This document shows, piece after piece, positions 44,755-52,993 of a DNA stretch of 64,000 nucleotides. The notes under the pieces were generated by a model. It was not told where the DNA came from and ran no database searches. It saw nothing but the letters and a program-made list of their open reading frames with translations. This stretch comes from Lachnocurva sp029100405. GTDB lineage: Bacteria > Bacillota > Clostridia > Lachnospirales > Lachnospiraceae. Within the stretch, counting starts at the first letter, position 1; every line of letters starts with the position of its first letter. The DNA lies in NCBI GenBank assembly GCA_046263755.1, contig JBJYZC010000004.1:124001-188000 (forward strand), written 5' to 3'. The translations under genes and the position numbers were made by a program.

Positions 44755-45942
44755 TCAAAGAAAAAACCGATAAGAATCAAAGCGATAATAGTGACTGATC
44801 TCCCTCACAATATTCGTAAGGAAGCCCGTAAACAGCATTATGCTGGATGGGAAGAGAGCTAAAGCTGGTGTAAGTTGTCCCTTGTAGGACAATCCTAGGG
44901 ATACTCCCAAACAAAGGGCCTGAAAGCTTCCACTCAAAAGGGCCAGTCCCAGTACCCGTCTGGCCAGATATCCCATAGTTTTCTTTCCCGGATAGACTCC
45001 CGGAATGCAGTCCCCGCTTCGAAGGAGCTGATCTGCCATTTCTCCCGGTTTCAAGATAAGAAAGGAGAAAGCGATCGACATCAAAACAATGATCAATAGA
45101 TAAAACAGATCACCCAAAGGATTCCCAATGGTCAGATCGGATGCTAATGTAAGAAATCCCTCCTCTTTGACGCCGATCAAGATCAAGCCCTGGAAAAGGA
45201 GACGAACCAGAAAAAGAATGGATGTTGCGAACATGACAGGCATCGTAGAGACGGGGCTATATTTATAAGCGATATAGCTATTCTCGCTATGTGTATTATA
45301 GATACTGACTCTCATTAAAGGAATCCTTAAGAAATGATTCTCCAGAAAAAGCGTTATCCCAACTGCCAGGAGACTGACCAGGAAAAGTTTGGGATACTGG
45401 TGAAGCGGTGCCTTGTGCAAGCTATTCCCGAAACTGAATAAAAGATTCAGAATGAAAATCGGTGCCATATCACCGATTCCTTTCTCCCTGTTTCGATCAG
45501 CGATCCAGGCAATGAAGAGGGCGCCTCCCGCCAATTCCAGAAGGACAGGGATCCGAAGAAGCATAAGATCTCTCCTGTATTGGTACTGACCGGAATAGAA
45601 ATAAGCAAAAACCAAGGTGAATCCTAATGTCGCAGCCCCCTGCAAGCGCTTTGTCTTCCGTCCTGATAAATGTCGACGAGCGCCTTCCGACCGGAAGGCC
45701 GTAAGAAACATAACAAGAATTGAAGCATTCATGTAAGGCAGAATTCCAAGCGCCAGGATGGATGTCCTGGACACATCACCATTCAAGATAGAAAAGAGGA
45801 TTCGATCGGCACTCTGATGAGAGGCATCCGTCTTTTCAATACCAAAAAGAGGTACGGATCGGCCGATGAGGTAGAGAGCAAGCACAAAGACTGTGAAAAG
45901 CAGACGCTTTCCCAATTCATTTGTCCTCTCTCTGCTGCCCAT
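44755..45942 (-). CDS. secY2: Accessory Sec translocase channel SecY2
   Basis: A 395-residue polytopic membrane protein with about ten transmembrane helices, the dedicated channel for the SRRP. TM1 begins at RLLFTVFVLALYLIGRSVPLFGI, with the SecY pattern; ALGILPYMNASILVMFL is the conserved SecY segment around helix 2. The ATG at 45942 has GGAGG 11 nt upstream; an in-frame TTG at 45960 overlaps that GGAGG. It begins 40 bp after the SRRP stop codon with no terminator between, so the two are probably co-transcribed. Confidence 0.93.
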   Translation of the reverse strand: MGSRERTNELGKRLLFTVFVLALYLIGRSVPLFGIEKTDASHQSADRILFSILNGDVSRTSILALGILPYMNASILVMFLTAFRSEGARRHLSGRKTKRLQGAATLGFTLVFAYFYSGQYQYRRDLMLLRIPVLLELAGGALFIAWIADRNREKGIGDMAPIFILNLLFSFGNSLHKAPLHQYPKLFLVSLLAVGITLFLENHFLRIPLMRVSIYNTHSENSYIAYKYSPVSTMPVMFATSILFLVRLLFQGLILIGVKEEGFLTLASDLTIGNPLGDLFYLLIIVLMSIAFSFLILKPGEMADQLLRSGDCIPGVYPGKKTMGYLARRVLGLALLSGSFQALCLGVSLGLSYKGQLTPALALFPSSIMLFTGFLTNIVREISHYYRFDSYRFFL

Positions 45943-45982
45943 CTCAATCCGTACCTCCAATGGTTTGTTCTAAGCTCAATGC

Positions 45983-48900
45983 TTATCTTTTCTGATCTTC
46001 ATCCTCTTTTTTCTTGTTATCTTTCTCTTCCTCCTCATCTTTTTTCGGAATGATTTTATCAATGATGGAGGCAATGACGCCTGCCAGAGGAAGCCAGGAC
46101 CACCAGATCCAGCGTTTTCCGCTGTCCTTATCCAGCTTCTTATTTGCTGCAGGAGTCTCAATTTCCTGATTCTCAACCAACTGATCCTCTGCTGCAGGAG
46201 CCTGAGCCTGGGCAGGGTTGGCATTTGCCTGCGGCGTCAGATTGATATTTCCGCCAGGTGTCACAATATTACCACCGGTAACCTGTAAGGGCAGCGGTGC
46301 AGGAGCTGCGGGTGCTGCCGGAGTTGGAGTAGCAACCGTTGGAGTCGGCGTCGGAACAGGTGTTGGTGCAGGTACTGGAATCTGTGCCTCACTTAAGGAG
46401 GTCGAGGTCGAAGTCGAAGTACTAAGACTGGTCGACGTTGACTCGCTTTCACTCTGGCTCAAGCTCTCTGAAGTGCTGGTACTCTCCGAATTTCTTAGGC
46501 TTAAGGACTCAGAGGCACTAATACTTTCTGAGCTGCTTACGCTTGTATTTATGGACCCACTTTCGGATTCGGAGATAGTGACACTCTCAGAACCAGATCT
46601 GCTTTCAGATTCTGAGATACTAGTACTCTCACTTGCATGGGTGGATTCAGACGTACTTACACTTACTGACTGAGATGCACTAGTGCTCTCCGATTCTACG
46701 GAACGGCTGGTGCTTTCCGATGCTGAAACGCTCTCGGATTCCGCCGACTGGCTAGTGCTCTCCGATGCCGAAACACTCTCGGATTCTACAGAACGGCTGG
46801 TGCTTTCCGATCCACTATTGCTCTCAGATTCTACTGAACGACTGGTACTCTCAGATGCACTAATGCTCTCCGATTCACTTTCAGATTCTGAAGTACTTGT
46901 GCTTTCTGACTCAAACTCACTCTCGGACTCAACCTCAGATTCTGAAGCACTTACGCTTTCTGATTCTGAAGCACTCTCCGACTCACTTTCGGATTCTGAA
47001 CCACTCAGGCTTTCAGACACCGACTCGCTCACAGATTCGCTCTCAGATTCTGAAGTACTTACGCTTTCCGATTCAGACTCACTCTCGGATTCGCTTTCCG
47101 ATTCTGATGTACTTACACTTTCTGATTCTGAAGCACTCTCAGACTCACTCTCAGATTCACTCTCAGACTCCGAAGTACTTACACTTTCCGATTCGGACTC
47201 GCTCTCGGATTCACTCTCAGATTCTGAAGTACTTGTGCTTCCCGATTCAGACTCACTCTCGGATTCACTCTCAGATTCCGAAGTACTTACACTTTCCGAT
47301 TCGGACTCGCTCTCGGATTCACTCTCAGATTCTGAAGTACTTGTGCTTTCTGATTCAGAAGCACTCTCAGACTCACTCTCGGATTCACTCTCAGACTCCG
47401 AAGTACTTATACTTTCCGACTCCGACTCACTTGCGGATTCACTTTCAGATTCTGAGGTACTTGCGCTTTCTGACCCCAACTCGCTCTCGGATTCACTCTC
47501 AGATTCTGAAGCACTTATGCTTGCTGATTCCGACTCACTCGCGGATTCACTTTCAGATTCTGAGGTACTTGCGCTTTCTGACCCCAACTCGCTCTCGGAT
47601 TTACTTTCGGATTCCGAGGTACTTACACTTGCGGACTGAGAAGTACTGGTACTTGCACTGATGGACTCCGAGGTACTTTCACTCACTGACTGAGATTCAC
47701 TTACCGACTTAGAAGTACTTGTACTAATGGACTCTGACGTACTTGCACTCGCTGACTGAGATCCGCTTACAGACTCACTCGCTGACTTGGAAGTACTTGC
47801 ACTGATAGACTCCGACGTACTTGCACTCGCGGACTGAGATCTGCTTACAGACTCACTCGCTGACTTGGAAGTACTTGCACTAATGGACTCCGACGTACTT
47901 GCACTCGCGGACTTGGAAGTACTTGCACTGATGGACTCCGACGTACTTGCACTCGCGGACTTGGAAGTACTTGCACTAATGGACTCCGACGTACTTGCAC
48001 TCGCTGACTGAGATCCGCTTACAGACTCACTCGCTGACTTGGAAGTACTTGCACTGATGGACTCCGACGTACTTGCACTCGCTGACTGAGATCCGCTTAC
48101 AGACTCACTCGCTGACTTGGAAGTACTTGCACTGATGGACTCCGACGTACTTGCACTCGCTGACNNNNNNNNNNCTCAGACATTCGCCTAGAGTCAGTCG
48201 CTCACGTTCATACAGCCTCAGGTAGTCAGACATACTTGCACTCGCTGACTGAGATCCGCTTACAGACTCACTCGCGGACTTGGAAGTACTTGCACTGATG
48301 GACTCCGACATACTTGCACTCGCGGACTTAGAAGTACTTGCACTGATAGACTCCGACGTACTTGCACTCGCTGACTGAGATCCGCTTACAGACTCACTCG
48401 CTGACTTGGAAGTACTTGCACTAATGGACTCCGACGTACTTGCACTCGCTGACTTGGAAGTACTTGCACTGATAGACTCCGACGTACTTGCACTCGCGGA
48501 CTGAGATCCGCTTACAGACTCACTCGCTGACTTGGAAGTACTTGCACTAATGGACTCCGACGTACTTGCACTCGCGGACTTGGAAGTACTTGCACTGATG
48601 GACTCCGACGTACTTGCGCTCGCCGACCTGGACATACTTACACTCTCAGACTGACTCTTGCTCTCATACTCACTTTCTGCTTCACTTGTTTTAATTGACA
48701 AACTCTCACTCTGGCTAGCAGACTCAGAAGCAGATGTCGAAGCATATTCCGATTCATATGTGCTTGTATCCGGCCGAAATCTTTGAGTTTTTGCATCCCA
48801 GGTAAAGAGATAAAAATCCATATGGATGGGATAGCCATCTTCCTCATATTTAATGGCATAGGGGATGAAATACTTCTGACCATCTAGCAAATCTGTCGTA

Positions 48901-50007
48901 GGAGTCGGAGTCTCTTCCATCTCATATTCTTTATGTCCACTAACACTCTGTTCACTTATATATTTATAATAGTACTGCCCTTGAAGAGCTGCACCCCTTC
49001 CCTGACCACGATGATCCTCTGCATACCAGGATCTCATGAATTCTTTTTTTATTTCCGTTGTTAAGCTAATATTGTGAGGTTTGATTGCAGAGTAATCACT
49101 CGATGAATGACTACTGACATCCTCATCTCTACTATCAACTATTACCTTATCACTTGTGGATATCGGCTGCAGATCTTCATCATGCCGTACCGCAGTGTAG
49201 TTGGCCTTCTGACCAAGTGTAACTTCTTTTTCTGGGTTCCACCAAAATCCCGTTGGTATAGTATCTATAAATTCATCATTTCCATAAATGTAGTTATAGA
49301 CATTGCACATCTTCAGATATGCTTGATAGTCTTGTCGCCGACCGCGCCAAATATATCGAGTATCAATATTGTCTATAAACTTCTCCCTAACTTGAGAAAT
49401 AATGTTATCAAAGAAACTCTGGCTGGTTCTCTGCTGTTTCAGCCCCTCTTTGAAGAGTTTTTCATAGTCCTGATACCTCCGATAATTACTCATACTTCCA
49501 AGAGCCGTAGATTCTGACTCTGACGCACTTTCCGATGCCGATGCCTCGGATTCAGAAGCGGAAGTAGACAGACTACTGGATGTGGATTCACTGTGACGGA
49601 TAAATTCAGATTTTCCCTCAGATTCCTTCATACTTAAGAATTCTGATTTGGCTATTGAGACAGACTCCGACTGAGACTGACTGAGGGATGCACTAAGACT
49701 TGCAGAATCACTGGTACTGACAGAAAGGCTCTGGCTGGCAGATGCAGTATCATTACTAGTGGACTCTTGACCCCCCCCTCAGACTATTTTCTGAAGAAGG
49801 CAGCACAGACTCACTGGCGGATTCGCTGGCAGGTTCCAGGGCCTCTTGCGAATTCTCAAATTTGCTCTGCATTTCTTCTGCATAAACCATATTCCCCTGG
49901 GTATAGAGAATGGCTCCGCCCAGTGCAACTCCTGCAGCCGCAGCAGTTCCCTTAGAGAGCCCGGACCTCCGGCGGTCTTCCCTTCTATTCTGGTTCTTCT
50001 TACCCAT
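45983..50007 (-). CDS. Serine-rich repeat glycoprotein adhesin (SRRP), frame interrupted by an 8-G tract and an assembly gap
   Basis: The substrate of the adjacent accessory Sec system, a surface adhesin glycosylated in the cytosol and exported by SecA2/SecY2. In order: a signal peptide of about 43 residues (basic MGKKNQNRREDRRR, Gly-rich helix GVALGGAILY, likely cleavage after VYA); a short Ser-rich region SRR1; a non-repeat region of about 245 residues (48756-49493), the presumed binding domain, which I do not recognise; a long SRR2 region made of Ser alternating with Ala, Thr, Glu, Lys; then a Pro/Thr/Ala-rich stalk, a short hydrophobic helix near RWIWWSWLPLAGVIASI and a charged tail. No LPXTG was found. 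The frame shifts at a G8 tract (49771-49778), giving an 83-residue product as assembled; 7 G restores it. A 10-N gap interrupts SRR2. AAGGAGGAG precedes the ATG. Confidence 0.9.
46400..48755 (-). repeat. Serine-rich repeat region SRR2 of the adhesin
   Basis: A long array coding Ser at almost every second position. Three sections differ: 47640-48660 has units built from 42- and 36-bp modules (Ser-Ala-Ser-Thr/Lys types) with a roughly 78-bp higher-order period; 46880-47640 is a Ser-Glu section with Val/Ser-Thr punctuation; 46680-46870 has units with SRSVES-type blocks. Ser codons vary, but near-identical units make the region prone to recombination and assembly collapse. Confidence 0.9.
48165..48174. 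other. Assembly gap (10 N) in SRR2
   Basis: Ten N within the repeat. On the coding strand the frame does not match across it, so the gap has an arbitrary placeholder length. The about 55 bp on its right side (48175-48232) do not match the repeat units. Confidence 0.97.
49771..49778 (-). other. Homopolymeric G8 tract (coding strand) that breaks the SRRP frame
   Basis: Eight C on the plus strand, in codon positions just after SLR near residue 76. With 8 G translation ends at a TAG (49756); with 7 or 10 G the frame joins the Ser-rich region that continues open to 48175. The frames on both sides of the tract are otherwise intact. Confidence 0.85.
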
Positions 50008-50144
50008 GATGCTCCTCCTTCATCGGAAAATCTAAAATTTCTGTGGAGTTATCCTTTTGCTAAATTAACATTTGCCGGGAACAGGTCTATGCTATATGAA
50101 TCATGAATCACAATCCGAATCATGATCCACATTATCCACAAATA

Positions 50145-50176
50145 AAAAACTGCGCCCTGATTCCGGTGCAGTTTTT
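50145..50176 (-). terminator. Intrinsic terminator between the riboswitch aptamer and the SRRP start
   Basis: On the minus strand AAAAACTGCACC, an 8-nt loop and GGCGCAGTTTTT (12-bp stem, one G-U) followed by a T run ending TTATTTG. It lies about 30 nt after the aptamer and 138 nt before the SRRP ATG, where a constitutive terminator would make no sense. GGTGTAG just 5' of it (near 50200-50206) can pair with CTGCACC of the terminator's left arm, giving a possible antiterminator. Confidence 0.85.
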
Positions 50177-50204
50177 CTGAAGATAAAACGCGCAAAGACA
50201 CTAC

Positions 50205-50290
50205 ACCCCGTTTTCGTTGCAACTGGCTGCCATGTGAAGGCCCTATAGCTTTGCGTCATGATCTTTGGATCATTTTGCCGATCATATGAG
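50205..50290 (-). ncRNA. Cyclic-di-GMP-I (GEMM-I) riboswitch aptamer upstream of the SRRP gene
   Basis: Read on the minus strand, the sequence contains the GEMM-I landmarks in order: GGCAAA (50274-50279), the stem-loop ATGATC-CAAA-GATCAT (50258-50273), the highly conserved GACGCAAAGC (50248-50257), then TATAGGGCCT, and GGCAGCCAGTTGC (50219-50231) that closes the second helix. The GNRA-like tetraloop reads CAAA rather than the common GAAA. It is placed between a promoter and an intrinsic terminator on the same strand, a standard transcriptional-switch layout. Known GEMM-I RNAs bind c-di-GMP. Whether ligand turns expression on or off cannot be read with certainty. Confidence 0.87.
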
Positions 50291-50351
50291 AGTAGAAACT
50301 GCTTTGTCTAGGGAATCATTCTACGATCCCGCACACCTTCTACTTACATTT

Positions 50352-50380
50352 AATATAGCAAAAAATCCAATTCTCAACAA
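50352..50380 (-). promoter_or_regulatory. SRRP operon promoter
   Basis: On the minus strand TTGTTG, a 17-nt spacer and TATATT. The inferred start near 50345 places the riboswitch about 60 nt into a leader of about 340 nt before the SRRP ATG. Confidence 0.6.
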
Positions 50381-50447
50381 GCACTCTGATGGATTTTGGC
50401 AAGTGAATCGTTCCTGTTTCTCTGCTTTTTATACTCTCTCTCCCGCC

Positions 50448-50476
50448 TTGCCCATTCTTTTTTTCAATGCTATGAT
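50448..50476 (+). promoter_or_regulatory. Malic enzyme promoter
   Basis: TTGCCC, a 17-nt spacer and TATGAT, about 97 nt before the malic enzyme ATG. It diverges from the SRRP promoter, 67 bp away. Confidence 0.6.
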
Positions 50477-50572
50477 GAGACAGTATGAATGCACAAGGCA
50501 ATTTCATAAATGAGTGCCAAAAGAGAAGTGACATTCATTTCATAAGATTTCAACTCAGAGTGGAGGTGTGTT

Positions 50573-51727
50573 ATGACAAATGATGAAAAAGCACTGGAAC
50601 TTCATCGCCAATGGAATGGTAAGATTTCTACGGAGCCCAAGGCCCATGTAAGGACCAGAGAAGATCTGGCACTCGCCTACACACCGGGCGTCGCAGCCCC
50701 CTGCCGGGTCATTGCAAAGGATCCTGCCGAAGTTTATCACTATACCTTAAAAGCGAATACCGTTGCTGTCGTATCCGATGGTTCCGCAGTGCTTGGCCTT
50801 GGAAATATAGGGCCAGAGGCAGCCATGCCTGTTATGGAAGGAAAAGCCGTTCTCTTTAAGGAATTCGGCGGCATCAATGCCTTTCCGATCTGTCTCGATA
50901 CACAGGATCCCGATGAGATCGTTGCTGTTGTCAAGGCCATAGCTCCGACCTTCGGCGGAATCAACCTGGAAGACATCTCTGCTCCCCGCTGCTTTGAGAT
51001 CGAGGAACGCCTGAAAAAGGAACTGGATATTCCGGTCTTCCACGATGACCAGCACGGAACGGCCATTGTTGTCCTGGCAGGCATTATCAATGCCTTGAAG
51101 GTCGTCGGTAAGAAGAAAGAAGACTGTAAGATCGTTGTCAATGGCGCCGGATCTGCCGGCGTTGCCATCACTAAGCTTCTTCTCCGCTATGGTTTCAAGG
51201 ACATTACCATGTGTGATAAATCCGGTATTCTTTCCAGGAAATCCAAGGATCTGAACTGGATGCAGGAGAAAATGATGGAGGTCACGAACTTATCCGGACA
51301 GACCGGAAGCCTGGCCGATGCCCTTCGCAATGCGGATATCTTCGTCGGCGTTTCTGCTCCCGGGATCGTAAGTCAGGATATGGTCCGATCCATGAACCAT
51401 GATGCCATTCTGTTTGCCATGGCCAATCCCACACCGGAGATCATGCCGGATCTTGCCAAGGAGGCAGGCGCCCGTGTCGTCGGTACCGGACGATCCGATT
51501 TCCCGAATCAGGTCAATAATGTTGTTGCTTTCCCCGGGATCTTCAAGGGTGCCCTGGAAGCCCATGCCAGAGAGATCACAGAAGAAATGAAACTGGCTGC
51601 TGCAGAAGCCATTGCATCTCTTGTCCCGGAAGATCAGCTGTCGGAAGACAATATCATGCCCGAAGCTTTTGATCCCAAGGTTTCCGAAATGGTCGCCAAA
51701 GCAGTGATGGAACATGTCAAAGAATAA
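50573..51727 (+). CDS. NAD(P)-dependent malic enzyme
   Basis: A 384-residue cytosolic oxidative decarboxylase converting malate to pyruvate and CO2, of the short bacterial type. The catalytic Tyr and Lys regions show as DLALAYTPGVAAPC near residue 35 and SDGSAVLGLGNIGP near 63; FHDDQHGTA near 155 contains the metal ligands. The Rossmann motif GAGSAGVAI is near residue 190, and ANPTPEI near 285 belongs to the cofactor domain. The longer PTA domain of other malic enzymes is absent. GGAGG lies 7 nt before the ATG. It leads a two-gene unit with the DUF4364 gene. Cofactor preference (NAD or NADP) is not certain. Confidence 0.95.
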   Translation: MTNDEKALELHRQWNGKISTEPKAHVRTREDLALAYTPGVAAPCRVIAKDPAEVYHYTLKANTVAVVSDGSAVLGLGNIGPEAAMPVMEGKAVLFKEFGGINAFPICLDTQDPDEIVAVVKAIAPTFGGINLEDISAPRCFEIEERLKKELDIPVFHDDQHGTAIVVLAGIINALKVVGKKKEDCKIVVNGAGSAGVAITKLLLRYGFKDITMCDKSGILSRKSKDLNWMQEKMMEVTNLSGQTGSLADALRNADIFVGVSAPGIVSQDMVRSMNHDAILFAMANPTPEIMPDLAKEAGARVVGTGRSDFPNQVNNVVAFPGIFKGALEAHAREITEEMKLAAAEAIASLVPEDQLSEDNIMPEAFDPKVSEMVAKAVMEHVKE

Positions 51728-51742
51728 GGAGGTCTATATTTC

Positions 51743-52258
51743 ATGGCAGAACCGGATATGATCTATAAAATGACGGTGCTCGAATTATTGCAGCGTGCCG
51801 GCTTTTCCATGTCTGGAACACAAATTACGGAATTTTTTACGGAACGAAAGTACACAGACTACTTCTCGATCCAGGAGATCATTCATGGTCTGGAAGGAAA
51901 CCGTTATATCAGCGGCAAAAAGGACCATACCAAGGTCCTCTACTCTATTACAGAGGAAGGCAAGAAGACCCTTTCTATGTTCCAGGATCGGATCACACCG
52001 GCCATCCGCCAGGACATTGCGGACTATTTCAAGGCCAGGGGTCAAAAGATGCAGAGCGAAAACAATATTACTGCCATCTATGACCGGGCTTTGGGAGGCG
52101 GCTACAGTGTTCATCTCTCTGTCAGTCAGGAAGAGCGGGTTCTGATTTCTCTCACCTTAAATGTGTCCACCAAGGCAGAGGCAGACGCCATCTGCTACAA
52201 CTGGCGGGCCCGATATGAAGATGTCTATGCCAGTCTGATGGAGATTCTGGTACAATAA
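51743..52258 (+). CDS. DUF4364 family winged-helix-like protein
   Basis: A 171-residue protein matching the DUF4364 family of clostridia. The N-terminal half (residues 1-75) reads as a winged-helix DNA-binding domain (LELLQRAGFSMSGTQI, IQEIIHGLEGNRYI) followed by a beta-rich C-terminal half. Family function is unknown, but a transcription regulator is plausible. AAGGAGG lies 10 nt before the ATG, and the gene is 15 bp after malic enzyme. A strong terminator follows. Confidence 0.82.
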   Translation: MAEPDMIYKMTVLELLQRAGFSMSGTQITEFFTERKYTDYFSIQEIIHGLEGNRYISGKKDHTKVLYSITEEGKKTLSMFQDRITPAIRQDIADYFKARGQKMQSENNITAIYDRALGGGYSVHLSVSQEERVLISLTLNVSTKAEADAICYNWRARYEDVYASLMEILVQ

Positions 52259-52259
52259 G

Positions 52260-52302
52260 AAAAAGAGTGTGTGAAAACGAATGTTTTCACACACTCTTTT
52301 TT
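52260..52302. terminator. Bidirectional terminator after DUF4364 and queT
   Basis: AAAAAGAGTGTGTGAAAAC, a GAAT loop and GTTTTCACACACTCTTTTTT: a 19-bp stem with T runs on both strands, placed between two converging genes. Confidence 0.95.
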
Positions 52303-52346
52303 AAAACCATCTATTTACTTTTTTCTTTCTTTTATTCTTTTGAGTT

Positions 52347-52847
52347 TTAAACTCCCTCTTCCAAACGGAAGATCTGATAGCGGAAGTTCCAGAGGACCTT
52401 CTTCAGAAGGAATCCCAGGATACATACCGAGATCACTTCTCCAAGTCCGACTGTGATGGCCAAAAACCACCAGGCATCCGGTACATGATAAGCCAGCATG
52501 AGAACCGGCGGAATAACGATCATATTAGCAATCACCGGGGGAAGGGTGAATGCAAACTTCGTCTTTCTGAGATAATAGGTACCGATGGTACCGAGAAGGG
52601 TTGCCAGAGATCCGAAGATGATATCCCAGATCATAGCCCCCGTCACGAGATTGGCTAAGAGGCATCCGATAAAGAGGCCGGGAATTGCTGCCGGTGTGAA
52701 AACCGGAAGGATGCAGAGCGCTTCGGAGATTCTTACCTGAATCGCTCCGCTTGCCAGATTGAAAGCATTGATGAAGACGGTCAGTACGACGTAGAGTGCC
52801 GCAATCATCGCTGCCTGGGTGATGTAAAGTGCTTTTTTGTTTTTCAT
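52347..52847 (-). CDS. queT: Queuosine precursor ECF transporter substrate-binding protein QueT
   Basis: A 166-residue membrane protein with about six helices, the S component of an energy-coupling factor transporter for queuosine precursors such as preQ1. The opening MKNKKALYITQAAMIAALYVVLT and VRISEALCILPVF are typical of QueT. It needs the shared EcfA-EcfA'-EcfT module, which is not in the window. The ATG at 52847 has GGAG 9 nt upstream; the longer frame from 52895 would start inside the riboswitch and is rejected. A preQ1-I aptamer directly precedes it and fits the role. Confidence 0.92.
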   Translation of the reverse strand: MKNKKALYITQAAMIAALYVVLTVFINAFNLASGAIQVRISEALCILPVFTPAAIPGLFIGCLLANLVTGAMIWDIIFGSLATLLGTIGTYYLRKTKFAFTLPPVIANMIVIPPVLMLAYHVPDAWWFLAITVGLGEVISVCILGFLLKKVLWNFRYQIFRLEEGV

Positions 52848-52856
52848 TTCCATGTT

Positions 52857-52898
52857 CTCCATAGTTTTGTTTACCGTGTGGATGGTTTCGAACACACG
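52857..52898 (-). ncRNA. preQ1-I riboswitch upstream of queT
   Basis: On the minus strand CGTGTG, loop TTCGAAACCATC, CACACG, then the A-rich tail AAACAAAACTATGGAG, which matches the compact preQ1-I pseudoknot (stem, TTC-containing loop, A-rich tail ending at the ribosome-binding site). The tail includes GGAG, so ligand binding would hide it and block translation. The predicted transcription start coincides with its 5' end. Confidence 0.78.
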
Positions 52899-52904
52899 AA
52901 GAAC

Positions 52905-52934
52905 ATCTTAACACAAGAGTACTTTAACTTTCAA
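52905..52934 (-). promoter_or_regulatory. queT promoter
   Basis: On the minus strand TTGAAA, an 18-nt spacer and TAAGAT. A start 7 nt downstream of the -10 box would be at the first base of the preQ1-I stem. Confidence 0.6.
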
Positions 52935-52993
52935 GCCCAGAGCTTGACCTGCCGTAAGGCCGGATCGATCTTTGGGGCCATCTTTGCCCCGGT

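Noticed and set aside
46683..47639. Plus-strand Leu/Ser/Asp-rich open frame of 318 codons
   Set aside because: It is the complementary frame of the SRRP repeats; absence of stops results from the repeat composition.
50132..50140. TTATCCACA, a perfect DnaA box between the SRRP and the malic enzyme
   Set aside because: A single box without others, without AT-rich unwinding element or dnaA/dnaN nearby, does not support an origin.
50340..50534. Minus-strand 64-codon frame overlapping the SRRP promoter
   Set aside because: No ribosome-binding site, it overlaps the promoter of the opposite gene and has no similarity I recognise.
52935..52993. GGGGC-AAAGATG-GCCCC hairpin after the ABC exporter as a terminator
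   Set aside because: The stem is short and not followed by a T tract on the minus strand.
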